A DNA stretch of 59,440 nt from Synechococcus sp. AG-686-F08 (GCA_003210315.1 QCVQ01000006.1:1-59440), one strand, 5' to 3'; positions 1 through 10,181 are shown, numbered from the stretch's first letter. Made by a program: numbers and translations. The notes: generated from the sequence alone by a model not told the origin.

Positions 1-1
1 C

Positions 2-76
2 AACGTGCCCGTCTGGCAAGGCCAAGGTCAAGAGAAGGAGAACGTTGTCTTGACGGAGGGTCAGGCTGAACCGTAA
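2..76 (+). CDS. C-terminal end of an unidentified protein (5' cut by window)
   Basis: Frame 2 is open from the first base to a TAA at 74-76 and gives 24 residues ending in ...LTEGQAEP. Its codons resemble those of the neighbouring core genes. Frame 1 is also open for a similar length, so the frame choice is not secure. It lies 46 bp upstream of tRNA-Glu. I do not recognise the family from this little sequence. Confidence 0.3.
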   Translation, partial: NVPVWQGQGQEKENVVLTEGQAEP

Positions 77-122
77 TTTCACAGGGTGCCGGAAGTTCAG
101 AAGAGCTTTCGATCACGTTCTT

Positions 123-198
<76 letters not shown>

Positions 199-233
199 AA
201 AAACCAAATGAGACTTCATCTGGTTCGATCAAG

Positions 234-260
234 ACTCTCCTCTCTGGGGGAGTTTTTTTT
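234..260 (+). terminator. Rho-independent terminator after tRNA-Glu
   Basis: ACTCTCC (234-240) pairs with GGGGAGT (247-253, one T-G wobble) over a six-base loop and is followed by eight T residues. It sits about 40 nt after the tRNA, as expected for the end of that transcript. Confidence 0.75.
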
Positions 261-460
261 ATGCAACCTTGAGGAAGCCCCTAGGGCCCAGGTCGAGACG
301 TCTCCGCAGGAACAAAACCATCCCAAGGCCGACGAGCTCAAGATCTTGACTTCACCTTCATCGTCGAGAGCCAACGACACTCTCTTGTGCAAGGAATGAC
401 AAGGGCACGCATTCAAGCCGAACTCAATCCCGGCATGGTCTTGAAAGAGAGCTAGAGCAA

Positions 461-961
461 CTAAAGAGAGGCTCTGCGCCGCGCTTCGGCTTCAACCGCT
501 CTGAGGTTGGTGGTGAGATCATCACGCAACCGTTGTTCGATTAGGCCTATGGGCATACCCAGACATCCCTGGACCGTCAGTTCGTAAAAGAGAGCCGTTG
601 CTTCTGGCATGGTTCTCATCCGCCAGGTTCCCTCAAAGCGCCGGAAATCTCCTTTCTTCATCTTGAATTTCAGCGACCCCTCAGAAGCAAACTCTTCAAG
701 CTCTAGCTCTACAGATGCGGAGAATTTCATGCCAAGAAATTGCTGACATCCCTCTTGTTGCAATAAAACCTTGCTTCCATCTCGAAGCAACAAGCGACTG
801 CTTGCAAGGTTGGGGATGAAAGCACTGAGCTGGTCGTAATCCGTAAGAACAGCCCAGATCTGATCTACAGAAACCGGTGTAAGCAGCTGAGCAGCAAGGC
901 GGCGGACGCCATCAGAAATCCTTTCAACAGTTTGTTCAATCGGCTGGTGATTCGATGACAT
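461..961 (-). CDS. SRPBCC-family (START/cyclase-like) protein
   Basis: A 166-residue soluble protein resembling the polyketide cyclase/RatA-like SRPBCC fold, which forms a hydrophobic ligand-binding cavity. Typical features are the early segment VDQIWAVLTDYDQLSAFIPN (binding-pocket entry), a run of alternating beta strands, and a long amphipathic C-terminal helix rich in Arg. I chose the ATG at 961 because AGGAGG stands 5 nt upstream; the frame stays open 20 codons further but without a better ribosome site. The gene faces away from petH, so the 186-bp gap between them holds both promoters. Ligand unknown; the family call is good, the role is not. Confidence 0.85.
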   Translation of the reverse strand: MSSNHQPIEQTVERISDGVRRLAAQLLTPVSVDQIWAVLTDYDQLSAFIPNLASSRLLLRDGSKVLLQQEGCQQFLGMKFSASVELELEEFASEGSLKFKMKKGDFRRFEGTWRMRTMPEATALFYELTVQGCLGMPIGLIEQRLRDDLTTNLRAVEAEARRRASL

Positions 962-1096
962 TGCCCCTCCTATGGGGGTTTCTCCGCGCTTCAGTTGTGT
1001 CAGACCACTCAAAGATGCCAAACCGTTTTCTCTTCTAATCCTGAGAGATCGACATCGCTGACTCTAAGGAAGAAACTTGAATTCAGCGAAAATTGA

Positions 1097-2299
<1,203 letters not shown>

Positions 2300-2319
2300 A
2301 TCTCAGATTTAAGTCAATA

Positions 2320-2345
2320 AAGCTCGCCGATGGCGAGCTTTTTTT
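2320..2345 (+). terminator. Rho-independent terminator of petH
   Basis: AAGCTCGCC (2320-2328) pairs perfectly with GGCGAGCTT (2332-2340) across a GAT loop, followed by a run of T to 2345. It lies 20 bp after the petH stop codon. Confidence 0.92.
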
Positions 2346-2457
2346 ATGGCTAATTCTGTTGTTTTTCAGGAGACAGCCACAAAACACAGCCTGAGGGAAC
2401 AATTGCGCTGTCCGATCGAGAAATCCTGGTTAAACCTGCCTAAGAGGTGCTGTAGCC

Positions 2458-3981
2458 ATGACCGCAACGATCACAAACCCACTGAGGGTTGGGCTGCGAC
2501 AGGAACGGGTGATCGCTCCGCAATGCCTGGTGATTTTTGGAGCGAGCGGCGACCTCACGCATCGCAAGCTTGTACCAGCCCTCTTCGAGTTATTTCAACA
2601 AAGACGACTCCCCAGCGAATTTGCCCTCCTTGGCTGCGCCAGAAGACCTTGGAGTGACGAAGAATTCCGCAGCAAAATGGCGGAAGCGATGGGTGACAAG
2701 GTTCGCGACCATCCCGAGGCATGGGAGCAATTTTCCGCCGGGATGTTTTATGAGCCGGTGGACCTTCAGAAACCTGAAGACGTCGTCAAGCTCGGGGGTC
2801 GCCTTCAGGAGATCGACCGTCTTAGAGCCACACGAAGCAACCGCACCTTTTATCTCTCGGTATCACCGAAGTTTTATGCGAGTGGCTGCAGGGCCCTAGC
2901 CGATGCAGGCCTGCTGAAAGATCCCCAACGCAGCCGCGTTGTGATTGAAAAACCATTTGGAAGGGACTACGGCAGCGCCCAATCGCTCAACAAGGTGGTT
3001 CAGGGCTGCGGTCAAGAAAACCAGATCTTTCGCATCGACCACTACCTCGGGAAAGAAACGGTCCAGAACATCATGGTGATGAGGTTCGCTAACGCGATTT
3101 TCGAACCCATCTGGAATCGGAATTACATCTCCAGCGTTCAAATCACTGCCTCTGAAACCGTTGGAGTCGAGGAGCGGGCCGGTTACTACGAAACATCGGG
3201 CGCCCTGCGCGACATGGTGCAAAACCACCTAACCCAGATGTTGGCGATTACCGCCATGGAAACCCCTGGACGTTTTGACCCAGAGGCCATCCGCAGTGAA
3301 AAGGCCAAGGTTCTTCAAGCCGCACGCCTTGCTGATGAGATGGAACCCTGGAACTGCTGCATCCGCGGGCAATACGGACCTGGAGGCAGCGATGGAGCAC
3401 CTCTAAGCGGCTACCGGCAAGAGCCAGGCGTTGATCCCCACAGCACGACGGAAACGTACGTGGCAATGAAGCTGTTTATCGATAACTGGCGCTGGCAAGG
3501 GGTTCCGTTTTATGTGCGCACCGGCAAACGTCTTGCCAAGCGTCTCAGCGAAGTGGTGTTGACCTTCCGCGAAGCCCCTGTTCACCTCTTCGATGCTGCC
3601 GGTGGCAGTCCAACCGCCAACCAGCTCATCCTGCGCATTCAGCCCGATGAAGGCGCTGAATTCAAATTTGAAGTGAAATCTCCAGGCTCCGGCATGCGTA
3701 GCCGTCCTGTCGAGATGGAATTCTCCTACGACGAATCCTTTGGGGAACCATCAGATGAGGGCTATGTGCGCCTTCTGGCGGACGCCATGTTGGGAGACCC
3801 AACACTCTTCACCCGTAGCGATGAAGTTGAGGCAGCTTGGAGGCTTTACACCCCGCTGCTGGAACTGATCGAAGACAGTCCCTGGAAACTGCCGATCCAC
3901 CCCTACGAATCGCGCACCTGGGGACCTGCTGCTGCAGACGCGCTGCTAGCCCGAGACGGTCTGCTCTGGCGTCGCCCTTAA
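2458..3981 (+). CDS. zwf: Glucose-6-phosphate 1-dehydrogenase
   Basis: First step of the oxidative pentose phosphate pathway: oxidises glucose 6-phosphate to 6-phosphogluconolactone and makes NADPH, mainly in the dark. The 507-residue product is full length. It shows the coenzyme fold motif GASGDLTHRK (about residues 28-37), a YLSVSP strand, and the active-site signature RIDHYLGKE (about 192-200) containing the catalytic His and substrate-binding Lys. AGAGGTG about 10 nt upstream of the ATG is a plausible ribosome site. It is followed closely by opcA, its allosteric partner, in the order usual for cyanobacteria. Confidence 0.97.
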   Translation: MTATITNPLRVGLRQERVIAPQCLVIFGASGDLTHRKLVPALFELFQQRRLPSEFALLGCARRPWSDEEFRSKMAEAMGDKVRDHPEAWEQFSAGMFYEPVDLQKPEDVVKLGGRLQEIDRLRATRSNRTFYLSVSPKFYASGCRALADAGLLKDPQRSRVVIEKPFGRDYGSAQSLNKVVQGCGQENQIFRIDHYLGKETVQNIMVMRFANAIFEPIWNRNYISSVQITASETVGVEERAGYYETSGALRDMVQNHLTQMLAITAMETPGRFDPEAIRSEKAKVLQAARLADEMEPWNCCIRGQYGPGGSDGAPLSGYRQEPGVDPHSTTETYVAMKLFIDNWRWQGVPFYVRTGKRLAKRLSEVVLTFREAPVHLFDAAGGSPTANQLILRIQPDEGAEFKFEVKSPGSGMRSRPVEMEFSYDESFGEPSDEGYVRLLADAMLGDPTLFTRSDEVEAAWRLYTPLLELIEDSPWKLPIHPYESRTWGPAAADALLARDGLLWRRP

Positions 3982-4038
3982 ACCAAGCCCAAACAAGATC
4001 CAAGTTCACTTCGATACCGCTCTTTTTCACGCCGCAGC

Positions 4039-5334
4039 ATGTCTCCTCAGCTCACGCTTCAAACTCCCCTCGAACTACCACCGTCGGAAGTTCCCCATTA
4101 CCTCGATCAGTTGTGGTCGCGCGATCAAGCCAGCAGCATCGGGGCCCACACCTTTTGTCTGTTGATATGGCAGCCAGCCTGGGTGGAACAGCAACTGGTC
4201 CGCACGGGAAGAATTGAGGGCCCAATCATGGGCGTGCAACGCGACGAGGTGGAAGAGGCTGGACGAAAAGCGGTTCTCGAGCTTGATCTCCCCCTCAGCA
4301 CCCCGCCACTGGGAAGCTCAGTATCGAACGTTCTGGCCAAGGTTGATGGCAGCAAAACCAGCGATGACCTTCGTGGTCAACACGTGGATGGGGCCTTAAG
4401 CGCCTTGCGGCCACGGCGGTTGATCACCTTCGCCCCCAGCCTGGATACAAACCGCCCATTGGAAACGTTGGTGGCCGCCTATTGCCCTTTACCGGAAGAA
4501 GGTGGGGGCACCGTTGCCTGCGGAGATGTAGTTGTGCTCCGCGGCGGAACAGGGGCCTTGCAGGAAGGACTCAAGACGTTGCAGCCCCTGCTCCCCGACG
4601 ACCTGCCCTCCTGGGTGTGGTGGAACGGGCCCCTCGATGAATCGCCTGAGTTATTGGAGCAGCTCTCTATCGCTCCGCGCAGACTCATTCTCGATTCAGC
4701 ACTTGGTGATCCCATTTACTGCTTGAACTTGCTCGCCAACAGGCTGGCAAGCGGTCAGGCCGTGAATGATCTCAACTGGCTAAGGCTGGGCAGCTGGCAC
4801 CAAACCCTAGCGATGGTGTTTGATCCGCCGCACCGTCGCGATGCCCTCGGCCATGTGGTGCAACTCGACATCGATGTCGAAGGAGATCACCCAGTCCAAG
4901 GCCTCCTTTTGGCCTCATGGATTGCCGATCGACTCGGCTGGACCCTGAAGGACTCCCATCGAAATGATGGCAAAACAGGTGACGCGAGTATTTGCGCTCT
5001 GTTCCAACGGCCCGATGGAACAGAGGTGCCGCTGAGAGTGTCTCCCGTCCCCATGGGGCAACCCAGTATTCATCCAGGACAAATCGTGGGGCTCCGGATG
5101 ATTTCCAAACCGGAAAAGGGTGGGGCGATGTGTGTGATTCTCTGCTCGGAATCCGGAGGTTGCATGCGCCTTGAAGCCGGGGGCATGGCCAGCATGGAAC
5201 TCGTAGAAGAAGTGGTGCCCTTACTTCACACTCACGTTGAAGCCGACATGGCCCGCCTCCTAGAAGGTGGGCACGATTCTTCAAACCCACTCTTGGCTGC
5301 GGCGGCCCCTCTGGCTGCCAAGCTTCTGAGTTAA
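4039..5334 (+). CDS. opcA: OpcA, glucose-6-phosphate dehydrogenase assembly/activator protein
   Basis: OpcA binds G6PDH and keeps it in an active oligomeric state; in cyanobacteria this activity responds to thioredoxin. The 431-residue protein has the family layout: an N-terminal part ending near VLAKVDGSKTSDDLRG, and a C-terminal part with RLILDSALGDP and a domain rich in short hydrophobic strands. There is no signal peptide or membrane segment, in keeping with a cytosolic partner. The gene begins 57 bp after zwf, and that adjacency is diagnostic. No strong ribosome site precedes the ATG. Confidence 0.93.
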   Translation: MSPQLTLQTPLELPPSEVPHYLDQLWSRDQASSIGAHTFCLLIWQPAWVEQQLVRTGRIEGPIMGVQRDEVEEAGRKAVLELDLPLSTPPLGSSVSNVLAKVDGSKTSDDLRGQHVDGALSALRPRRLITFAPSLDTNRPLETLVAAYCPLPEEGGGTVACGDVVVLRGGTGALQEGLKTLQPLLPDDLPSWVWWNGPLDESPELLEQLSIAPRRLILDSALGDPIYCLNLLANRLASGQAVNDLNWLRLGSWHQTLAMVFDPPHRRDALGHVVQLDIDVEGDHPVQGLLLASWIADRLGWTLKDSHRNDGKTGDASICALFQRPDGTEVPLRVSPVPMGQPSIHPGQIVGLRMISKPEKGGAMCVILCSESGGCMRLEAGGMASMELVEEVVPLLHTHVEADMARLLEGGHDSSNPLLAAAAPLAAKLLS

Positions 5335-5350
5335 TTCCCAGCTGAGCAGC

Positions 5351-6739
5351 ATGGCCTGTGTGATCGCTGCTCCATCCAGCAGCAGCGGCAAAACCCTGCT
5401 CAGCCTCAGTCTGATCGCCTGGGCGCAACAGAAGGGATTGAGCATTCAACCCTTCAAGGTGGGGCCGGATTACCTCGACCCCCAAGTGCTTGGGGCCAGT
5501 GCGGGGCGCCCTTGCCGCAACCTTGATCTGCCCTTGTGCGGACCTGACTGGGTCAGGACCAGTTTCCATGGATATGGAGGTCGCTGCGACTTAGCCCTCG
5601 TGGAAGGGGTCATGGGGCTGTTCGATGGGATCGGCTCAACTGGAGAAGGAAGCAGCGCAGCTTTGGCCAAACACCTGAAGTTGCCAGTGGTGTTGGTGGT
5701 GGATGCTGGCGGCCAGGCACGATCGCTCGCTGCCCTCGTGAGCGGATTTCGTGATCTTGACCCCGAGTTGCAGTTGGCTGGTGTGGTGCTCAATCGCGTG
5801 AGCACTGAGCGCCATCGCTTGCTTCTTGAGGATGTTTTAGCCGCCATTGATATGCCCTGCCTTGGCTGTCTTCCGCGGGATTCAAGCCTTGAATTACCTA
5901 GTCGGCATTTGGGTTTAGCTCCAGCCCATGAACTCGATCAACTGAACGTTCGTCTTGAGAAATGGGCAGCGATTGCTGATCAACATCTCGAGATGGAGGT
6001 CTTTGAGCGGTTGATGGCAGCACCAACGAAGGGGCCAGATCCAATCCAAACCGTGCTGGGGACTGCACTGGAGCAGGACACCCTGAAAGAACTACTTCCA
6101 GTGGCTGTCGCTCAAGACAATGCCTTTCATTTCCGGTACCCCGAGATGCAGGATTGCCTCGAGGCATTGGGGATGCCGCTGATCCCTTGGCACCCCTTGG
6201 AGGATGAGCCATTGCCGCAAGCGGCCTATGGACTAGTGATTCCTGGGGGCTTCCCAGAACTGCATGCGGAACAACTCAGCCATTGCCAACAAAGCCTTTC
6301 AGGCCTCCGCGACTGGGTGCAACGCAAACCGCTCTACGCCGAATGTGGCGGCATGTTGATGCTGGGGACCAGCTTGATGGACGGGGAGGGACAAACCCAT
6401 GCAATGGCTGGGGTCTTACCGTTTCACGCCCAACGCGGAAGATTGCAGGTGGGGTATCGCCGCCTAAAGGCAAGCCGCGACAGCTTGCTGCTGAAGGCTG
6501 GAGATCAGTGGATGGGCCATGAATTTCACCGCTGGCAGCTCAGCGAGGATGCTGTGGGCAGATGGCAACCGCTGTGGCAGGTTGATGGCTGGCATGTTGA
6601 TCGCAGAGAAGAAGGATGGGCACTTCCGATGGTTCACGCAAGCTGGGTGCATCTTCACTGGGCCAGCTCTTCGACGATCTCATGCCGATGGCGCGCCGCT
6701 CTCGAAATCGTGGCGAGACAGATCAAGACGAAGTCATAA
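5351..6739 (+). CDS. cobB: Cobyrinate a,c-diamide synthase (CobB/CbiA)
   Basis: ATP- and glutamine-dependent amidation of the a and c carboxylates of cobyrinate in cobamide synthesis. The 462-residue protein starts with an ATP-binding P-loop variant (SSSSGKT, about residues 9-15), continues with FKVGPDYLDP, typical of CbiA, and carries a class I glutamine amidotransferase-like domain with YAECGG (nucleophile about Cys332). It starts 16 bp after opcA and its end overlaps the acylphosphatase start. Marine Synechococcus make pseudocobalamin, so a complete B12-type route is expected elsewhere in the genome. Confidence 0.93.
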   Translation: MACVIAAPSSSSGKTLLSLSLIAWAQQKGLSIQPFKVGPDYLDPQVLGASAGRPCRNLDLPLCGPDWVRTSFHGYGGRCDLALVEGVMGLFDGIGSTGEGSSAALAKHLKLPVVLVVDAGGQARSLAALVSGFRDLDPELQLAGVVLNRVSTERHRLLLEDVLAAIDMPCLGCLPRDSSLELPSRHLGLAPAHELDQLNVRLEKWAAIADQHLEMEVFERLMAAPTKGPDPIQTVLGTALEQDTLKELLPVAVAQDNAFHFRYPEMQDCLEALGMPLIPWHPLEDEPLPQAAYGLVIPGGFPELHAEQLSHCQQSLSGLRDWVQRKPLYAECGGMLMLGTSLMDGEGQTHAMAGVLPFHAQRGRLQVGYRRLKASRDSLLLKAGDQWMGHEFHRWQLSEDAVGRWQPLWQVDGWHVDRREEGWALPMVHASWVHLHWASSSTISCRWRAALEIVARQIKTKS

Positions 6740-7038
6740 AAAACACCCGTCAGCGACAACAGCCCTTGAAGGAGCGCTGGCGCTTCCTGATTGAAGGCAG
6801 CGTGCAAGGAGTGGGATTCAGAAACAGTTGCCGGCGACGAGCCCTCGACCTCGGCCTTTGTGGTTGGGTGCGAAACCTCAAAGACGGAAAGGTAGAAGTT
6901 CAAGCGGAAGGAGGCGAGATGGCCTTGAACGAGTTTCGTCTGTGGTGCGAGCGTGGTGCAAGCGCTGCAACCGTTAAGAGGGTGGTGCTGTCCAAAATCC
7001 CCGTGACTGGCAATGACTGGTTTGACGTTCGGACTTAA
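6688..7038 (+). CDS. acyP: Acylphosphatase
   Basis: Hydrolyses acyl phosphates such as carbamoyl or acetyl phosphate. The catalytic core is clear: FLIEGSVQGVGFRNSCRR (strand, phosphate loop and catalytic Arg) and GWVRNLKDGKVEVQAEG, containing the catalytic Asn. Core enzymes are about 90 residues; this frame reads 116 from the ATG at 6688, so the N-terminal 25 or so residues, basic and overlapping cobB, may not be translated. A TTG just before KERWRF would give the short form. It belongs to the zwf-opcA-cobB run. Confidence 0.9.
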   Translation: MARRSRNRGETDQDEVIKNTRQRQQPLKERWRFLIEGSVQGVGFRNSCRRRALDLGLCGWVRNLKDGKVEVQAEGGEMALNEFRLWCERGASAATVKRVVLSKIPVTGNDWFDVRT

Positions 7039-7065
7039 AACGAAGACAGCGCACTGATCCACACC

Positions 7066-7659
7066 ATGGGCAAGGAACGTCAGCTCTGGTTGCTTCGCCA
7101 CGGAGCCACTGAATGGGCAAAAAACGGACGGCATACCGGCAGAACCGATCTCCCTTTGCTGCCTGAAGGAGAAGAAGAAGCAAGGCAACTGGCGCCTGCA
7201 CTCACATCCCATCCTTTTGCAGCCGTGTTTAGTTCACCGCTTCAACGGGCAAAACGCACGTGCGAGCTCGGCGGCCTTGGCCAACAACGACGCATCATAG
7301 AAACGTTGCGCGAGTGGGATTACGGCGATTACGAGGGGATTACAACCCCCGAGATTCGCAAGGGCGAACCCAACTGGACCATTTGGAGCCATGGCTGCCC
7401 TAATGGAGAAAATGCGGAGACCGTGCAACAACGCTGTGAACAAACCATTGCTATCGCCTTAGCGGAACCGGGCGATGGGGATGTTGCCCTGTTTGCCCAT
7501 GGGCATGTGCTGCGCGCCTTAACAGGCACCTGGTTAGGGCTCGGCGCCACAGGTGGAAGATTATTCCAGCTCGGCACTGGAACCATCTGCATCTTGGGCT
7601 TCGAGCGAGGGCAGCGCGCGATCACCTGCTGGAATGCTCCCACCAACGGCTTGTTTTGA
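7066..7659 (+). CDS. gpmB: Histidine phosphatase / phosphoglycerate mutase-like protein
   Basis: A 197-residue member of the branch-1 histidine phosphatase superfamily. The phosphohistidine motif LLRHGATEW stands at about residues 9-17, a GRTDLPL turn follows, SSPLQRAKRT supplies the second Arg, and FAHGHVLRAL carries the second catalytic His. Such proteins act as cofactor-dependent mutases or as sugar-phosphate phosphatases, and the sequence alone does not tell which. It starts 27 bp after the acylphosphatase gene and seems to end the operon. Confidence 0.88.
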   Translation: MGKERQLWLLRHGATEWAKNGRHTGRTDLPLLPEGEEEARQLAPALTSHPFAAVFSSPLQRAKRTCELGGLGQQRRIIETLREWDYGDYEGITTPEIRKGEPNWTIWSHGCPNGENAETVQQRCEQTIAIALAEPGDGDVALFAHGHVLRALTGTWLGLGATGGRLFQLGTGTICILGFERGQRAITCWNAPTNGLF

Positions 7660-8004
7660 GCGAAAACACTGCCCTAATCACCTTTGCTTAAGCGATTACG
7701 CAAGATCCAGCGGGAGGATTAGGTGTTGTCGTTGTAGATCTCAAGCGAATGTGATACGAAAAGAGCTCTTTTTACGACCGTGTAGTGCGTCGCCGGCGGC
7801 ATGATCGCCTCATCCGACAACCAGTTCACAAGAAGCTATTAATGATTAACTATTTGCTTATAAAGGTGCTTTTGAATACATCCACATCAATTGGAAAGCC
7901 TCTTGACTCATTCGATCCTCGCATAAAGAAGGTGTTGAAACAAACACAAGGTCCGTTCTTCTGCAACCCCGTTAGGGTTGCGATGAAATAAATTCTGTGA
8001 CCTA
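7660..8004. other. Intergenic region with inverted repeats, no convincing gene
   Basis: CCTAATC near 7673 and GATTAGG near 7722 could close a stem around an inner GCTTAAGC palindrome, perhaps ending the gpmB transcript, though no T run follows. A second hairpin GCAACCC-cgtta-GGGTTGC lies at about 7963-7981, just before the next gene. Open frames here (for example 7785-7991) show no family and no ribosome site. Confidence 0.4.
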
Positions 8005-8517
8005 TTGCTATCTCTCGAACTGACGAGCCGAAACATTTACGAAGGTCTAAAGAAAGAGGGATACAAGTGTGACTTAGACATCTGGATGAAGGAACCAGAG
8101 TGGGCAAAAGTCAATGTCCAACTTGATGGGATGACTTGGATCATCGAGGGGATAGACGAAGTAGGGAAGACCAATCCCGACGAAGCCGAGTTCAACAAAT
8201 CAGACGAAACTGAATTCAACGCTCAAGCAAATCCAGCAAAAGACCAATACATTCACTTCCAAATTGACCGAGTGTTTAAAAAAGGACAAGACGACGTAGC
8301 TCAATTGGCAACAAAGCGCTTATGTTCTTCATTTATTTATCACGAAAGAACTAACCTTGCCAGCATGGACGGTTCATTCACTGTATCTTTTCACCGTCAG
8401 TACCCCCTACCAACAGATGGCGACGAGACTGGTATCAAAACAATCATCGATCAATTAAACAACTTTAAGGTCATCGTTCAATCTGTTTTTTATTCAATTA
8501 AAGAGGAAAACCGATAG
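8005..8517 (+). CDS. Hypothetical protein, 170 residues
   Basis: I do not recognise this protein. It is soluble, acidic and Lys-rich, with Trp in DIWMKEPEWAK and DGMTWIIEGIDE, and has no signal or membrane segment. The only start in frame near the 5' end is TTG at 8005, since a TGA lies at 7984; the next Met is at residue 28. The 5' end may therefore be eroded. Its coding strand is richer in A than the neighbouring core genes, which fits an accessory gene. Confidence 0.55.
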   Translation: MLSLELTSRNIYEGLKKEGYKCDLDIWMKEPEWAKVNVQLDGMTWIIEGIDEVGKTNPDEAEFNKSDETEFNAQANPAKDQYIHFQIDRVFKKGQDDVAQLATKRLCSSFIYHERTNLASMDGSFTVSFHRQYPLPTDGDETGIKTIIDQLNNFKVIVQSVFYSIKEENR

Positions 8518-8881
8518 CTCTTGCAGGGGCAATCTGTGAACAAAAAACTTAGCCACGGATAACGTTATGAGCATGGCATTGGCATCAATAGCAAATAAGA
8601 CTTTTCCCAGACCACCAGCAAAGATTTTCACCTTTGATTGAACTGGGAAATGGCTCACTCAGCCTTTGCGTGCACCGATCATCGCGGATCTCAGCCAGTG
8701 ATTGTTCCTGATCATTCTGGAAGGTCACCTCTTAGGTCACCTTGTAGCTCAAATCTCAGCTCAGATCCTGTCCCTGAAGACAATCTCGGCGGAAGACCAA
8801 AGTGCAAACTCTTGTTTTGTGCAATTGCTTGAGCGCAAGCCCTAATACGATCAATCTGAAATGTTGTGTTTCCACTGAACG
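8518..8881. other. Intergenic region with a short direct repeat
   Basis: About 360 bp with no credible gene. It contains two copies of AGGTCACCT close together (about 8723-8744), which might be an operator, and TAATAC near 8842, a possible -10 box for the following membrane protein gene, but without a properly spaced -35 element. Confidence 0.3.
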
Positions 8882-9568
8882 ATGAGCGACACCACGCTTT
8901 GGGCTGAGCTGCTCGCCTATGGCACTGGCATCGGCCTATCGCCGATCCACATCGCTGTTTTATTGCTGCTGCTCTTAGGACCACAACCCTTGAAGCGCGG
9001 CGGCTGGTTCGTGGCGGGATGGGTTGTCACCACGATGGCGACATCAGCCTTACTCGTGACGGTGGGTCATTCCCTGGTGCTGGACATGACGCAAGGATCC
9101 CATCACCGCACCGGCTTAGATCTCCTCGCTGGTGGGGCCTTAATTGCTGTTGGCGGCAGAGAATTACTGCGCTCGTTGAGCGAAGGAGACACACCGCCGG
9201 CATGGACCTCAAGCGTGGATCGCTTTGTGAACATGCCCCTCCCACTGCTGTTGTTGTTGGGAGCCATCGCGGAAGTTGCCAGTCCTGACGATCTCGTGCT
9301 GTTTGCAAAATCAGCCGGAGTTGTCTTGGCCGCTCAACTACCCACATGGCAAGAACTGATTGGACTTTTGGCCTTCACGATCGGAGCAAGTCTGTTACTC
9401 CTTACCCCTTTGATCGCTGTTGCGGTTGGTCGTGAAAAAGTCGTGCCTGTACTGGAACGCGGGAAAGAGATTCTGTTTGCACGAGGCGAACTCGTTGTCG
9501 CCGCCGTCAGTATTGGAATCGGGAGCTACCTCGGCTGGCAAGGAATCAGCGGGCTCACCCTGACCTAA
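8882..9568 (+). CDS. GAP-family (Sap-like) integral membrane protein
   Basis: A 228-residue protein with about six hydrophobic segments: around residues 10-35, 42-62, 76-95, 119-140, 155-185 and 203-222. The pattern GIGLSPIHI in the first helix, RGGWFVAGW after the second basic loop, and the central NMPLPLLLLLGAIAEVASPDDL match the GAP / sulfolipid-addressing (Sap) family, which resembles LysE-type exporters. Substrate unknown; small-molecule or lipid export is an inference from the family. It stands alone between long noncoding stretches. Confidence 0.75.
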   Translation: MSDTTLWAELLAYGTGIGLSPIHIAVLLLLLLGPQPLKRGGWFVAGWVVTTMATSALLVTVGHSLVLDMTQGSHHRTGLDLLAGGALIAVGGRELLRSLSEGDTPPAWTSSVDRFVNMPLPLLLLLGAIAEVASPDDLVLFAKSAGVVLAAQLPTWQELIGLLAFTIGASLLLLTPLIAVAVGREKVVPVLERGKEILFARGELVVAAVSIGIGSYLGWQGISGLTLT

Positions 9569-9806
9569 ACGTGTTTGAAGGATAAAAGGTGTGGGCCAGG
9601 ACAAGCCCAGTTCATTGGGCCTCAGATGCTGGGCTCACCAAATAGATTCAACAACGTCATACCTAAAACGCACCAGAGGCTTCAACTTGAACAATCGAAA
9701 GAAATGAACGCTTTGAATTAGTCACTCGGAACGTGAACGTCATCCACATCAAGGAGAGTGAGAGGTATTGATCTCTCAGATTGTTCAATGCAGTCAATCG
9801 ATGAAT

Positions 9807-9983
9807 TCAAAGGCCCTGTTGCTGACGGAGAACCCAAGCTGACGCGGCCTGCTGCTGCTTCCAGGCCACCAAAAGTTGTTTGGCAATCGATTGCAGCTCT
9901 TCAACATCCTTAGAACCGTCAATCTCTCTTGAAAACTTCTCGATTTCGAACATCTGCCCGATGGTCAAAGCAATTGGATCCAT
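9807..9983 (-). CDS. Small conserved protein resembling NblA in layout
   Basis: A 58-residue protein starting MDPIALTIGQMFEIEKFSRE. I set the start at the ATG at 9983, because upstream residues are poorly constrained and MDPI begins a compact helical unit. The spacing of hydrophobic and polar residues (Q..F.....F...I, then A..LL..W..Q and a closing L) recalls the phycobilisome-degradation adaptor NblA, which is a helical hairpin of about 60 residues. This is a resemblance of pattern, not clear homology. I believe related short proteins occur widely in picocyanobacteria, including strains without phycobilisomes, which argues against a simple NblA role. Confidence 0.65.
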   Translation of the reverse strand: MDPIALTIGQMFEIEKFSREIDGSKDVEELQSIAKQLLVAWKQQQAASAWVLRQQQGL

Positions 9984-10181
9984 TGGTCTTTTTGCTTGGC
10001 GAGCTGAAGGTAGCCCGTAAGGCATAGCAACGCAAATCAATCAGGTAGTGATTGCAACCTATTTGACGATTGCATGCTCAACTCACTACATTTCTCTTAT
10101 TACAGATCATTTCCGAACATCCCTTATGCCTTTGATTGCAACCACTAATTAGCCTAAAAAGCATTGTCATGCCTAGCCTCA

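Noticed and set aside
216-416. Reading frames on both strands across tRNA-Glu and its terminator
   Set aside because: They cross the tRNA and terminator or are Ser/Arg-rich shadows without ribosome sites.
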